A stretch of 46,215 nucleotides of DNA from Bacteroidia bacterium Ga0077558 (GCA_001464625.1 LNFJ01000021.1:1-46215); one strand, 5' to 3'. Counted from the first letter of the stretch, positions 8,717-16,486 are shown. Numbers and translations: made by a program. The notes: generated from the sequence alone by a model not told the origin.

Positions 8717-9233
8717 AAACCAAATGAACAAGCACAAAAAAAATTCGACAAATGAGAACAATTGGATTTTTCTTGATATGCAGAATTTGCATAAAGGTGT
8801 CCAGGAGAAGGGCTGGAAAATTAATTGGAAGCTTTTCAGAAGCTACCTGCGTACTACTTTCTCAGGAACTAGAGCCTTCGCTTTTATGGGATATATAAAA
8901 GAAAATGAATGGCTATATGACAAACTTAAAAGAGCCGGGTTTATCCTTGAATTCCGGCCAGTAAAGCAGCTTGAAAATGGAATGATAGATGGAGGTAATG
9001 TAGATGCTGATCTAGCTTCTTTTGTAATGGATTACAAGAACGAATATAGCAAGGCAATAATTGTAGCCGATGATGCCGATTATTATAGAACTATAAAAAG
9101 CCTAAATACTCAAGGAAAATTAAAGCTTGTTATTAGTTCTCACCCCATTAAGCAAACCTCACAATTAATTAAACACGCACTTAGGCAAGAACAGCTTCTA
9201 AGCATTCATTGGATGAGAAAATTTATTAGCTAA
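8706..9233 (+). CDS. NYN-domain (PIN-like) ribonuclease-type protein
   Basis: This 175-residue protein is a single NYN domain (LabA/DUF88 group), a PIN-like nuclease fold. Conserved acids are in the right order: D24 and N27 in FLDMQNLHKG, D100/D102 in GGNVDADLASFVMD, and the cluster D122-D125 in IVADDADYY, which together would bind metal and cut RNA. The first 18 residues are basic and Asn-rich. An alternative start is M7 (8724). It is first in a run of same-strand genes leading into the mobilization functions, 17 bases before the next gene. Substrate is unknown; PIN-like proteins in such places may process RNA or act as toxins or defence nucleases. Confidence 0.8.
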   Translation: MPKTNQMNKHKKNSTNENNWIFLDMQNLHKGVQEKGWKINWKLFRSYLRTTFSGTRAFAFMGYIKENEWLYDKLKRAGFILEFRPVKQLENGMIDGGNVDADLASFVMDYKNEYSKAIIVADDADYYRTIKSLNTQGKLKLVISSHPIKQTSQLIKHALRQEQLLSIHWMRKFIS

Positions 9234-9250
9234 TCATTAATTTTTTAGTA

Positions 9251-9511
9251 ATGGATAAGCAAACTATTTATACCTGTCCTTCAGAAGTTCATAGAGCTAT
9301 TGAAGAGGGATACCCTCTCAAATTTGTTTTTAGCGAAGGTTTTTTGTGTTGTAATGATTATGCTGAAGTACGGTATTGCATTAAGGATGTTCAGAAGAAG
9401 CCGATACCAGATTTAATCAATGAAATGACTGTGTACCGAATAGAGACAGCTGATGGATTGCGAGGATATGCAATAGCTGTCTGGGATACTTTAAGAGAAT
9501 ATGAATTTTAA
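9251..9511 (+). CDS. Small hypothetical protein
   Basis: I do not recognise this 86-residue protein. It is acidic, aromatic-rich and soluble, with no signal peptide or membrane segment. It includes a cluster of two cysteines (LCCNDY, near residues 33-34) and a third Cys further on (RYCIKD). It sits 17 bases after the NYN gene and 28 before the next gene, so it is part of the same operon. It may be a partner of the NYN protein, but nothing in the sequence proves this. Confidence 0.65.
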   Translation: MDKQTIYTCPSEVHRAIEEGYPLKFVFSEGFLCCNDYAEVRYCIKDVQKKPIPDLINEMTVYRIETADGLRGYAIAVWDTLREYEF

Positions 9512-9539
9512 TTAATCATTTAATTCTAAAAAAATAGTT

Positions 9540-10661
9540 ATGCAAAACCAAGAAATTACAATCACCAATTACTCTCACCCAAAGATCGAAAGACAGTTAA
9601 ATAATTTGGAAGCAGAAGTGAATGCCTTTAGTTCCTTGCAAGGTAAAGAGGATGCAGAAAAGGATGTCTGTCTTTCTGAATCTATCTATAAAATAAAATT
9701 TCTGGAGCCGCTTCAGAGTAAAGTCCAAGGAGAAGGTATTGATTTGGTAAGACAAACGTTGCTCCCCGCAAGCCATATACATGAAGTTAATGAAGCGGAA
9801 GCAGCAGCAAATAAGCGGATACAGATTATTAATAATGAGACCAACGATAAGAAACAAAAGCGGATGTCCTCTTTCCGCAAGCAAAATGCGATTACACCTG
9901 ATCCATTCAAAGTAAAATATGGCACATGGTTTTTACCGACTACTATCGGTTTTGGCATAGCAGATGGTTGTGTAGCATACTCCAATTTCCGAGCAGGTTC
10001 TTATCCTCCTATGCTCGCTTTTTTTACTTCATTGGCGATTGCAATTGCTATTAGCTTTTCGCATTTCGGATATACACCCTGGTTTACCAAAGCTAAATCA
10101 GAAAGAGAGCGAATAAAACGTATACTTATTACTCTTTTTGGGGCTTTTATATTCTTCCTATTGATAAGTTCCCTTCGGGGAAATGCTGCCAGTAATACAG
10201 TTGATATTTCTCTTGACGGTTCTGCCATTGCTGCCCCAGCCAGTTCTAATATCAAAAGCTTGCCAATTGCACTTGCCAGTTTCGGTCTTTTTACATTGGT
10301 GTTATTCCTTGCTCTTCGTTTCTGGATGTCAAAAAAAGAACGCCTGGAAATGGAAGAGTATTCAAGACTAGTAGCAGAAATAGCAAAGCTTGATGCAGAG
10401 ATAGCTGCCATGGACAGTGAAAAAAAGAACATACAGGAAACAATTGCCAAGCAACGGAGCGAAGCGAGAAAAATATTTGACTATGCCATCAACTGCATCA
10501 GGAGATGCAAAAACATTGCTCAAAACGGCGTATCAATATATAAGCGTGTGTATGCAAGATTTCGAAATGACGAAGTGCCTGATTTTTTCGCATCACCAAT
10601 TGATTTAAAGTTTGATGATAGTTTGCAATTTTTTAATGTACAAAAAACTGAAACTGTATGA
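9540..10661 (+). CDS. Coiled-coil membrane protein of the mobilization module
   Basis: This 373-residue protein has an N-terminal helical part (1-120), membrane segments around residues 133-150, 156-173 (MLAFFTSLAIAIAISFSHFGY), 190-207 (ILITLFGAFIFFLLISS) and 236-258 (LPIALASFGLFTLVLFLALRFW), and a long coiled coil (about 262-310, KLDAEIAAMDSEKKNIQETI) ending in a basic C-terminal region. I do not know the family. Its stop codon overlaps the next start by 4 bases, and it precedes a coupling-protein-like ATPase and relaxase. This suggests a membrane part of a DNA-transfer apparatus or a structural partner for the ATPase. Confidence 0.65.
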   Translation: MQNQEITITNYSHPKIERQLNNLEAEVNAFSSLQGKEDAEKDVCLSESIYKIKFLEPLQSKVQGEGIDLVRQTLLPASHIHEVNEAEAAANKRIQIINNETNDKKQKRMSSFRKQNAITPDPFKVKYGTWFLPTTIGFGIADGCVAYSNFRAGSYPPMLAFFTSLAIAIAISFSHFGYTPWFTKAKSERERIKRILITLFGAFIFFLLISSLRGNAASNTVDISLDGSAIAAPASSNIKSLPIALASFGLFTLVLFLALRFWMSKKERLEMEEYSRLVAEIAKLDAEIAAMDSEKKNIQETIAKQRSEARKIFDYAINCIRRCKNIAQNGVSIYKRVYARFRNDEVPDFFASPIDLKFDDSLQFFNVQKTETV

Positions 10662-11386
10662 AAAACATTTTTATTATTTCGGTAATTACAGTCGCAATAA
10701 ACAGCTGTGATACCAATGCTTCGGGAGACGCAAATTTACCAGAGTCAGTAGCCATATCTGTTGTCCTTGATGTTACAGATAAAAGAATCTATCTGCCAGC
10801 GGCAGATGATGTTTTGCGTTTATTTGATTGTCAGAAGGCTCCTGATGCTTCATACCTGTTTCGACTACGTTCTATCACTGATAAGCGATTGACTCCTATT
10901 GAAAGCATTTTACTTTCGGATGCTAGAAACATGGAAAAGGACAATAAGGATGACGACCCGCAGTTTCGAAACAAAAGTATTCTCTCCTTTTACACTGCCG
11001 TGCGATACAGAATGAAAGAGTTTTATACAAAAACAGGCACTATAAAATCCCTGGATAATTCGGAGTGTTTCCGTGCTGTTGCAGGCGAGCTTGCTTTTTT
11101 AGCCAGTGTAAATATTAAGCGGCGCATTTTACTGATTGCAAGCGACCTGATTGAAAAAAGTGATATATGGGATTTTTATTCGGCACTACCGGCATCTCCT
11201 GAAGTCCTTGCTAAAAAAATTGAGGGTACAAGCTTATTGCCCCCAAATATGAAAAATATTGAAGTTGTTTTTTTATTTAATCCAACCGACAGAGAAGAGG
11301 ACAAGACTTTTAGCCTGATTGCTGAAGGGTACAAATTGGCATTGGAGACTAAAGGCGCAAAGGTCAGTATACAAGCTAGTTTATGA
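10658..11386 (+). CDS. Lipoprotein with a von Willebrand A-like fold (probable)
   Basis: The 242-residue protein starts with a hydrophobic signal ending in a lipobox-like AINSC (C17). The rest shows the strand pattern of a vWA/Rossmann-type domain: AISVVLDVTDKR (about 31-42), RRILLIASDLIEKSD (about 155-169) and IEVVFLFNPTD (about 201-211). The DVTDK motif resembles a degenerate MIDAS (DxSxS) with Ser missing. It overlaps the upstream membrane protein gene (ATGA) and the downstream 54-residue gene in the same way, so translation of all three is coupled. A vWA-like protein near conjugation genes could serve in assembly of the transfer complex, but the role is inference. Confidence 0.6.
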   Translation: MKNIFIISVITVAINSCDTNASGDANLPESVAISVVLDVTDKRIYLPAADDVLRLFDCQKAPDASYLFRLRSITDKRLTPIESILLSDARNMEKDNKDDDPQFRNKSILSFYTAVRYRMKEFYTKTGTIKSLDNSECFRAVAGELAFLASVNIKRRILLIASDLIEKSDIWDFYSALPASPEVLAKKIEGTSLLPPNMKNIEVVFLFNPTDREEDKTFSLIAEGYKLALETKGAKVSIQASL

Positions 11387-11547
11387 GCAGTAATAACCAG
11401 TCAGCAGGTAATATGTTGCAGGGTGCGGTCAAAAATTTATTTGCCGCAACTTTAAAAATCCTCGCATTGATTGTTGCCTGGCTTTTTGAAATGGCCGGAA
11501 GGATCCTTTTCTGGATTTCAGAACAGATTAAACGGAACGCTAAATAA
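11383..11547 (+). CDS. 54-residue single-pass membrane protein
   Basis: This short gene begins at an ATG overlapping the TGA of the lipoprotein gene (ATGA) and ends 5 bases before the coupling-protein-like gene. It encodes about 20 polar residues (MSSNNQSAGNMLQGAVKN), then a continuous hydrophobic stretch (FAATLKILALIVAWLFEMAGRI) and a basic tail (EQIKRNAK). The tight overlap on one side and close spacing on the other argue that it is real. The ATPase encoded next lacks the usual N-terminal membrane domain of VirD4/TraG proteins, so this peptide may supply the anchor. Confidence 0.7.
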   Translation: MSSNNQSAGNMLQGAVKNLFAATLKILALIVAWLFEMAGRILFWISEQIKRNAK

Positions 11548-11552
11548 TTTAT

Positions 11553-12959
11553 ATGCTTTTAAATTTAATACTATCAACTGGTACTGGGATTATTGATGTG
11601 CTAGGTAGTTTGTTTCGAAAGGAGCCAGACCATACTTATACGGCTGAGTTTGGAAATCCTTCAGAGCATCTTAGCCAATTCAATCATGGCTTTGCAGTTA
11701 CCGGCTCAAAAGCTCTCACCAGAAAAATTTCACATAATAATTGTGCTCTTTTTGGCCCGACTGGCAGCGGTAAGAGTTCTGTTGTTATCATCAGTTCAAT
11801 ATTCTCCATTGCAAAAGGCAAATCCTCTATCATTATTAATGATGTTTCTGGTGAAGTATATCAGGCAACAAGTGCCTATCTCGCAAAAAAAAATTACAAG
11901 ATATTAAGACTCGATTTTTCTAATTCTTCTAATAGCGAGTCATTTAATCCATTGGTAGAGTGCAAGAGTATTTCAGATATACAAAAGGTAGCGTTACTGA
12001 TAGTTCGTAATTCGTCAGGAGAATCAAAGGGCGATGTTTTTTGGGAGCAGAGTGCAATCATGCTGCTTTGTCTGATGATGCGGTATTTGGTATTTCATGC
12101 TCCGCCGGACTACAGAACATTACAAAATACACTCCGCATGATTGAAACTTTTGCCGTAAACCCTGAACTAATTGATAAGCTTTTTGTAAAGACTGGTGAT
12201 GAATCTTTACTGGATGCCTACAAAGCAACTGTAGTCGTTGGAGACAAAACACTTCAAAGTATTATTGCTACTGCACGAACTGCATTGAGCTTGTTCTGTG
12301 ATCCCGAAGTATGTAAGACCACAGCAACTAACACTATTGATTTTAATCTACTAAGAAAAGAACCGGTTGCTTTGTTTGTATGTAATCCGCTTAAAGACCT
12401 GATGTATTTTAAGCCACTGTCAGCTTTGTTCTTTCAAAGTCTTTTCAATTATTCATTGTCACGTATACCTCAAAGGAGTGAACGTTCCATTTTTTTCCTA
12501 TTGGATGAAGCAGCTACTATGCGATTCCCTGCACTATCCACAACGATTTCAAATATTAGAAAATTTTCAGCAGGTATATTGCTCTGCATGCAAGATGAAA
12601 TGGCATTGATTTCTCAATACGGCCAGGCAGAAGCACACCATATAAAAACGAACTGTGGTACGCAGATTTATTTAAAGGGACAGCCTCTGCATACCTGCAA
12701 AGAGTTATCACAAATACTAGGTAAAAGAACATTGCTCGATGAAAAGGGTCATGAGCGCACCCGTGAATTGCTAACGCCCGATGAATTGAGAATACTGGAA
12801 GAAGCAATTGTTTTAATTGGTAACCATCCACCTCTAAAGTGTAAGACAGTGCCACACTTTGAAAATATTTGGATCAGTAGTCATACAAGGCTATCGCCCT
12901 ATCAATTGGAAGCAAAGAATGCTATAGCCCCGTCACTCATTCAATTTGACAACTTATGA
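11553..12959 (+). CDS. VirD4/TraG-like coupling protein (type IV secretion ATPase)
   Basis: This 468-residue protein belongs to the conjugative coupling ATPases that bring relaxase-bound DNA to a secretion channel. Walker A is GPTGSGKSS (68-76) and Walker B is FFLLDEAATM (about residue 319). The family signatures IIINDVSGEVYQAT and IRKFSAGILLCMQDEMALISQYG are also present, as is LILGKRT-like motif ILGKRTLLDEKG. It is shorter than typical VirD4 (about 550-700) and lacks the two-helix N-terminal membrane domain; only a weak amphipathic N terminus remains. It overlaps the next gene by 4 bases. With no VirB-type channel genes in the window, the element is probably mobilizable, not self-transmissible. 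Confidence 0.88.
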   Translation: MLLNLILSTGTGIIDVLGSLFRKEPDHTYTAEFGNPSEHLSQFNHGFAVTGSKALTRKISHNNCALFGPTGSGKSSVVIISSIFSIAKGKSSIIINDVSGEVYQATSAYLAKKNYKILRLDFSNSSNSESFNPLVECKSISDIQKVALLIVRNSSGESKGDVFWEQSAIMLLCLMMRYLVFHAPPDYRTLQNTLRMIETFAVNPELIDKLFVKTGDESLLDAYKATVVVGDKTLQSIIATARTALSLFCDPEVCKTTATNTIDFNLLRKEPVALFVCNPLKDLMYFKPLSALFFQSLFNYSLSRIPQRSERSIFFLLDEAATMRFPALSTTISNIRKFSAGILLCMQDEMALISQYGQAEAHHIKTNCGTQIYLKGQPLHTCKELSQILGKRTLLDEKGHERTRELLTPDELRILEEAIVLIGNHPPLKCKTVPHFENIWISSHTRLSPYQLEAKNAIAPSLIQFDNL

Positions 12960-13492
12960 GTAGAAACCAAGGCAATAAAAATTTATATGAATACCTGGAG
13001 CCATTCCTTGAAGCCGGAAATGAAGATGATATTGCCAACGCAAGAAAAACTTATTGGAGTAAGTACAAAGCAGAATGGAGAAGAAGAAGAAGGCAAGAGC
13101 AAAAGGAGTTTACAATTTCTTTTACTGTAAAGGAGTTACAAGTATTAAAATCCGCAACCGATAAACATAACCGCAGTTATACGAGGTATATTAAGGAAGC
13201 GACTCTGGCTTATTCGCTGAAACTTTTTTTAATCCCCGATGTAAAGACCGTAAATGAGATTCGGGGATTACTGGCCTTGAATTATAACGTGTTCCAACAG
13301 CTAACGGATGAAGAAAAGCTTAATTCCGCAACCGGTATGGAAGCAATGCAAAGAATAGTTGATATGGAAACCCTAGTCCTTAGTAGTCTTGAACAACCAA
13401 AGTCTTTAGAGCAATGGCTAAAGAAATTGGTGGAAAGTAGTCCAGATAGCAAAACAAAAATCATTGAATTACTAGAAACAGCGCACCCATGA
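12956..13492 (+). CDS. Relaxosome accessory protein (MobB/MobC-type)
   Basis: A 178-residue basic and helical protein lies between the coupling-protein gene and the relaxase gene, overlapping both by 4 bases (ATGA). It has an Arg-rich stretch (WRRRRRQEQKEF, about 42-53), followed by a ribbon-helix-helix-like segment (FTISFTVKELQVLKSATDKHNRSYTRYIKEATL) and a helical C-terminal half. This order and the position are those of MobC-like plasmid mobilization proteins that bend and open oriT DNA. The precise family is not recognised, so the name rests on motif and context. Confidence 0.7.
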   Translation: MSRNQGNKNLYEYLEPFLEAGNEDDIANARKTYWSKYKAEWRRRRRQEQKEFTISFTVKELQVLKSATDKHNRSYTRYIKEATLAYSLKLFLIPDVKTVNEIRGLLALNYNVFQQLTDEEKLNSATGMEAMQRIVDMETLVLSSLEQPKSLEQWLKKLVESSPDSKTKIIELLETAHP

Positions 13493-14538
13493 TCTTAAAA
13501 GCCCTTACAAGAAAAGCAGGAAGCGGACAGCTTGTTAAGTATATTCTTAGGTATGCGATTAATCCCGAAAAGCAAGCAACAAAACAAAAAGGATCAAGAG
13601 ATAAAAATAAATCCTCCAAGCATTTTATTATCCGCCATAATATCCGCAGTAGTTCCATTGAAGGCTATATAAAGGAGTTTAAACAAAACGAGCTTGGCAG
13701 GATTCACAAGCGTACCAACCAAACAGCAATAAATCATTTTATAATTTCCTTTTCGCCAGAAGATAGCAGGAATCTTAATGACAAAAAACTTAGAACAATT
13801 GCGAAGAAATTTATTCAACTGCATGGGGAGAATAATTTATACATAGGCTCGAAACATTTGGATAAGGAGCATGTACACTTGCATATTGCTTGCAGTGGAA
13901 CACAGATCAACGGGAAGTCGAGCAGGATCTCAAAAGCTGCAATGGCAATCTTAAAAGTAGAGATGGATTTGTTTCAAAAGGAGCGTTTCCCTGAACTGGT
14001 TAGTTTGCCCAGGCATGGACTCTCAAAAGCTCTTAAAACTGATTATAGAGTCAATGAAGGCCTATATAAGCGTAGAGGTAAAGTGTCACAGAAGGAAGAG
14101 TTGCTAAAATCACTTGGACTTCAGTATGAAAAGGCAAATTCACTTTATGGCTTTTTAACTGTATTAAGAACAGTTGGCTATGAGCCCTATTATCGTGGGG
14201 GCCGTTTAACAGGAATAAAATATGGGGAAAGAAAATTTCGGTTAAGCAGGCTCGGATATGATGAGCTAAAAATATCGGGACTTCAAGTGAAGCAAGAAAG
14301 AATGAGTAGAGAGTTGACAAGTCTACGTACAATCCGTAATCGTAGTCAAGTAGCACAGCAAGCAAAAGAAGACCAAGAAAATATTAGAATACGAGAGTTT
14401 GGTACACAAAGAAATAGCTTAAATGGAAATGTAGGGCAAAGCGTGAATTTTCCAATGCCTTCACCTTTTAAAACAGAGGGTATAGGGATACTTCCCTTAA
14501 AGAGCATTTTAGGAACTACGGCAATATCGCCAGGCTGA
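13489..14538 (+). CDS. Relaxase / mobilization nuclease (MobA/VirD2 type)
   Basis: The 349-residue protein has the relaxase domain in its first 200 residues (Pfam Relaxase, PF03432 type). The metal-binding histidine motif is HVHLHIACSG (H128, H130, H132), preceded by INHFIISFSPED, the first family motif. A catalytic Tyr should lie in the N-terminal region; Y18 or Y21 (LVKYILRY) is the candidate. The C-terminal part (residues 200-349) is helical and Lys/Arg-rich, without a primase or helicase domain. Being last of a tightly overlapping set with the accessory and coupling proteins, it would nick oriT. An oriT is expected near but I could not identify one. Confidence 0.88.
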   Translation: MILKALTRKAGSGQLVKYILRYAINPEKQATKQKGSRDKNKSSKHFIIRHNIRSSSIEGYIKEFKQNELGRIHKRTNQTAINHFIISFSPEDSRNLNDKKLRTIAKKFIQLHGENNLYIGSKHLDKEHVHLHIACSGTQINGKSSRISKAAMAILKVEMDLFQKERFPELVSLPRHGLSKALKTDYRVNEGLYKRRGKVSQKEELLKSLGLQYEKANSLYGFLTVLRTVGYEPYYRGGRLTGIKYGERKFRLSRLGYDELKISGLQVKQERMSRELTSLRTIRNRSQVAQQAKEDQENIRIREFGTQRNSLNGNVGQSVNFPMPSPFKTEGIGILPLKSILGTTAISPG

Positions 14539-14596
14539 AATGCAATCTTGCTAGAAAGAAAATTATAAGAATTCTGTACTTAAAAACTAATCAACT

Positions 14597-14866
14597 ATGG
14601 AAGTTATCTGTTTAGAAGACCAAGCATTTTATGCGCTGGTAGATCAGGTGATTCAGCGCATAAAAGAAAGACATGATGTCAAAGAAGACAAATGGATTTC
14701 ACCGGAAGAAGCGATGCAGAAGCTTCGGATTACAAGTCGGACAACGCTACAAAAATTCAGAGATACGGGAGCAATTAGGTTCTCTCAACCAGAAAAGAAG
14801 TTGATTCTTTATGATGTGAATTCAATCAATGAATACTTAGAAAAACATGTAAAAGAAACTTTTTAA
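14597..14866 (+). CDS. HTH DNA-binding protein (excisionase/MerR-like HTH_17)
   Basis: This 89-residue protein has a winged helix-turn-helix of the excisionase type: WISPEEAMQKLRITSRTTLQKFRDTGAIRFSQPEKKLILYDVNSINEYLEKH, where helix-turn-helix (about 38-62) and wing (63-74) are clear. Proteins of this kind are frequent in Bacteroidota mobile elements and serve as excisionases or transfer regulators. The gene lies 58 bases after the relaxase gene. It is followed after 10 bases by a 77-residue gene of unknown function. Confidence 0.78.
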   Translation: MEVICLEDQAFYALVDQVIQRIKERHDVKEDKWISPEEAMQKLRITSRTTLQKFRDTGAIRFSQPEKKLILYDVNSINEYLEKHVKETF

Positions 14867-14876
14867 ATTAAGGAAG

Positions 14877-15110
14877 ATGAAAGAAGAACAATACATCAAG
14901 GGTTTTAATAATGGGTACATTCTTGCCAAACATGAGTCCAGGTTATTAAAAGCTGTTACTCAAAACCTGTCACGAGTTAATGAATATGTTGAAGGTATTT
15001 TAGACGGTAAGGAGCAGATGGAGTTGGAGAATTTAATTGTACAGATGCAGGACCTTAACAAGTTGAGAAAATATTCTAACAAAAGAGACTGGGGTATGGA
15101 ATTACTTTAA
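14877..15110 (+). CDS. Small helical hypothetical protein
   Basis: This 77-residue protein is predicted to be wholly helical, charged and soluble (YIKGFNNGYILAKHESRLLK at its start). I do not recognise the family. It follows the HTH gene by 10 bases and is probably co-transcribed. Its stop codon lies inside the palindromic terminator at 15102-15140. The length and location are similar to those of small partner genes of HTH proteins on mobile elements. Confidence 0.6.
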   Translation: MKEEQYIKGFNNGYILAKHESRLLKAVTQNLSRVNEYVEGILDGKEQMELENLIVQMQDLNKLRKYSNKRDWGMELL

Positions 15111-15140
15111 TTTTACAACCCAGTTGTAAAATTAAAGTAA
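15102..15140. terminator. Perfect 18-bp bidirectional terminator
   Basis: TTACTTTAATTTTACAAC (15102-15119) and GTTGTAAAATTAAAGTAA (15123-15140) are exact reverse complements around the 3-base loop CCA. It lies between convergent genes and contains the stop codons of both. A-rich/T-rich arms at its two ends give termination form in both directions. Confidence 0.75.
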
Positions 15141-15671
15141 ATTATTTTCAGCAAGATTGATAATTCTGTAACTCATGGCTTGCGTACTTACTTCAAATTT
15201 TTTGGCTAATTCATTAATCATAGTACTATCAGAAAAATCAAAACCATTATAAGCCTGTATTTCTTTTTTAACAATAGCTTGCGGCATTAATAAAGCAGCA
15301 GCAAAAGCATTCGCCTCTTGTTCTTTTTTAAGATCCTTAGATGCTAGGTTAGTGGTACGAAACATAATGAACTGATAATAATTTTCATTATCAACGAAAA
15401 CTCTTTCTGACCCGTGATGAAGGGTGAAATGTCCTAACTCATGGGCGATAGTAAATCGTTGGCGCACCTTTGATTCATTCGGGTTATAACCTATATTGGC
15501 AACCCCATTTGTTATGTGAAGCACACCCGATACATCCACACCAAGGTCAAAGGGAAAAAGATTTATGCCGGCCTTCTTAGCTACCTCTTCAACAGCAACA
15601 GGTAAAGATGATAATCTGTGTGCATCAAGTAGACGTTGAGCCGCACTTTCAATTTCAGAATTGATAGTCAT
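15132..15671 (-). CDS. ImmA/IrrE-family metallopeptidase
   Basis: This 179-residue protein has the ImmA/IrrE (COG2856, DUF955) zinc peptidase domain. The catalytic motif is HELGHFTLHH (H77, E78, H81), followed by a Glu in KKEQEANAFAAALLMP, the third zinc ligand helix. Such peptidases cleave a partner repressor to turn on genes, as ImmA does for ICEBs1 and IrrE does for DdrO. The upstream gene is an XRE repressor on the same strand, 25 bases away, giving the expected pair. The pair is divergent from the ubiquitin-like operon and so may control that operon or element transfer. Which one is not shown. Confidence 0.9.
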   Translation of the reverse strand: MTINSEIESAAQRLLDAHRLSSLPVAVEEVAKKAGINLFPFDLGVDVSGVLHITNGVANIGYNPNESKVRQRFTIAHELGHFTLHHGSERVFVDNENYYQFIMFRTTNLASKDLKKEQEANAFAAALLMPQAIVKKEIQAYNGFDFSDSTMINELAKKFEVSTQAMSYRIINLAENNLL

Positions 15672-15696
15672 AATATGCGATTTAGGAGTAAGTGAA

Positions 15697-16056
15697 TTAA
15701 CCTTGCGATGAAAGCTTAAAAAAGAGCGTAAGTTTTTCTTCGTCTATCGGGACATCTTTAAATTTCTTTTCAATAGTATTGATACTATCTTTTACTGATT
15801 TTCTTAAATCAATTTGTTGTTTTTCATCTTTTGCTGGCAAAAGGTCAATTATACCAATATTAAAAAAAGCAGCCAGATCATAGACGGTGTGAAGTGGGGG
15901 ACGTTGCCTTCCTTTCTCAATATTAACTACAGAGGTTCTGGTTAAATCAAGAAATTTAGCAAGTTCATCCTGACTATAACCTCGTTTAGTTCGGTAAGTT
16001 TTAATATTCTCGCCAAGGTCGGCATAGAACTTATCAACATCCTGAATTTTACCCAT
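15697..16056 (-). CDS. XRE-family transcriptional regulator
   Basis: The 119-residue protein begins with an HTH_3/XRE domain (residues about 11-66), including YRTKRGYSQDELAKFLDLTR and SVVNIEKGRQRPP, and ends with a short helical tail that may be the cleavage or dimer part. It is paired with the downstream ImmA-like peptidase. Candidate operator sites with CTGTTA/TAACAG lie in the intergenic region toward the ubiquitin-like operon (16104-16122 and 16386-16394). It probably represses itself and perhaps the divergent operon. Signalling is probably relieved by the peptidase. Confidence 0.88.
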   Translation of the reverse strand: MGKIQDVDKFYADLGENIKTYRTKRGYSQDELAKFLDLTRTSVVNIEKGRQRPPLHTVYDLAAFFNIGIIDLLPAKDEKQQIDLRKSVKDSINTIEKKFKDVPIDEEKLTLFFKLSSQG

Positions 16057-16103
16057 ACTTTAAAGCTTACTGCAAAATTAAGGGGAAAAAATCAATATAG
16101 TAA

Positions 16104-16128
16104 CTGTTATTTTTATTAACAGGTAAGT
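16104..16128. promoter_or_regulatory. Candidate XRE operator 1
   Basis: CTGTTA (16104-16109) and TAACAG (16117-16122) form an inverted repeat with a 7-base centre. ACAGGTAAGT (16119-16128) is repeated in inverted form at 16380-16389. The location, between the divergent XRE gene and the ubiquitin-like operon promoter, fits a repressor site. Binding is not shown. Confidence 0.4.
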
Positions 16129-16140
16129 GGATAAAATATG

Positions 16141-16172
16141 TTTGGCTAACTGTACATCAATTCATATCTTTA
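16141..16172 (+). promoter_or_regulatory. Bacteroidota-type promoter of the ubiquitin-like operon (predicted)
   Basis: TTTG at 16141-16144 and TATCTTTA at 16165-16172 are separated by 20 bases, near the Bacteroidota consensus of TTTG, 19-20 bases, TAnnTTTG. Transcription would start near 16180, leaving a 5' leader of about 300 bases before the first gene. Confidence 0.4.
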
Positions 16173-16187
16173 TCATAGAATGACAAA

Positions 16188-16295
16188 ACCGGATATAACT
16201 ACCCGGTCTTGTTAATCTGAAGAGGAACTCAGGGGTTACCCACCCGAGGCTCATACATAGATTTCGCACATCAAATGTAGGGGCTCATCTTCAGA
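16188..16295 (+). ncRNA. Structured 5' leader or small RNA candidate
   Basis: In this part of the long leader several stems can form. ACAAAACCGG and CCCGGTCTTGT pair around 16181-16212, TCTGAAGA (16216-16223) pairs with TCTTCAGA (16288-16295) as an outer stem, and inside it are CTC/GAG with GGG/CCC (16228-16248) and TACAT/ATGTA (16254-16258/16275-16279). This gives a multi-branch shape. No Rfam family is recognised. Confidence 0.4.
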
Positions 16296-16486
16296 CTAGC
16301 AATACCGCTCCCAACTTTCTTTTAGCTATCTCCGGAATTATTAACTCAGTAAACTGTCTCAAGGTAATTATCTACTACTACTTACCTGTAACAGCACCAC
16401 AATGCTACTAACCAGACGGTTCATTTAGGCGTTGAACTCAAAAAAGCCTTGAGTAATAATTTCTTTTTATTTTAAAAAGTCATATC
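16296..16486 (+). promoter_or_regulatory. Rest of the leader, with the second candidate operator
   Basis: No gene is seen. The inverted copy of the operator-like word, ACTTACCTGT (16380-16389), runs into CTGTAACAG (16386-16394). An AT-rich stretch precedes the ATG at 16487. The two matching sites lie about 260 bases apart and could allow looping. Confidence 0.35.

Noticed and set aside
10001..10450. Opposite-strand open frame of 149 residues inside the membrane protein gene
   Set aside because: It is a shadow of the + strand coding sequence, with no context and low-complexity Ser/Ala/Lys composition.
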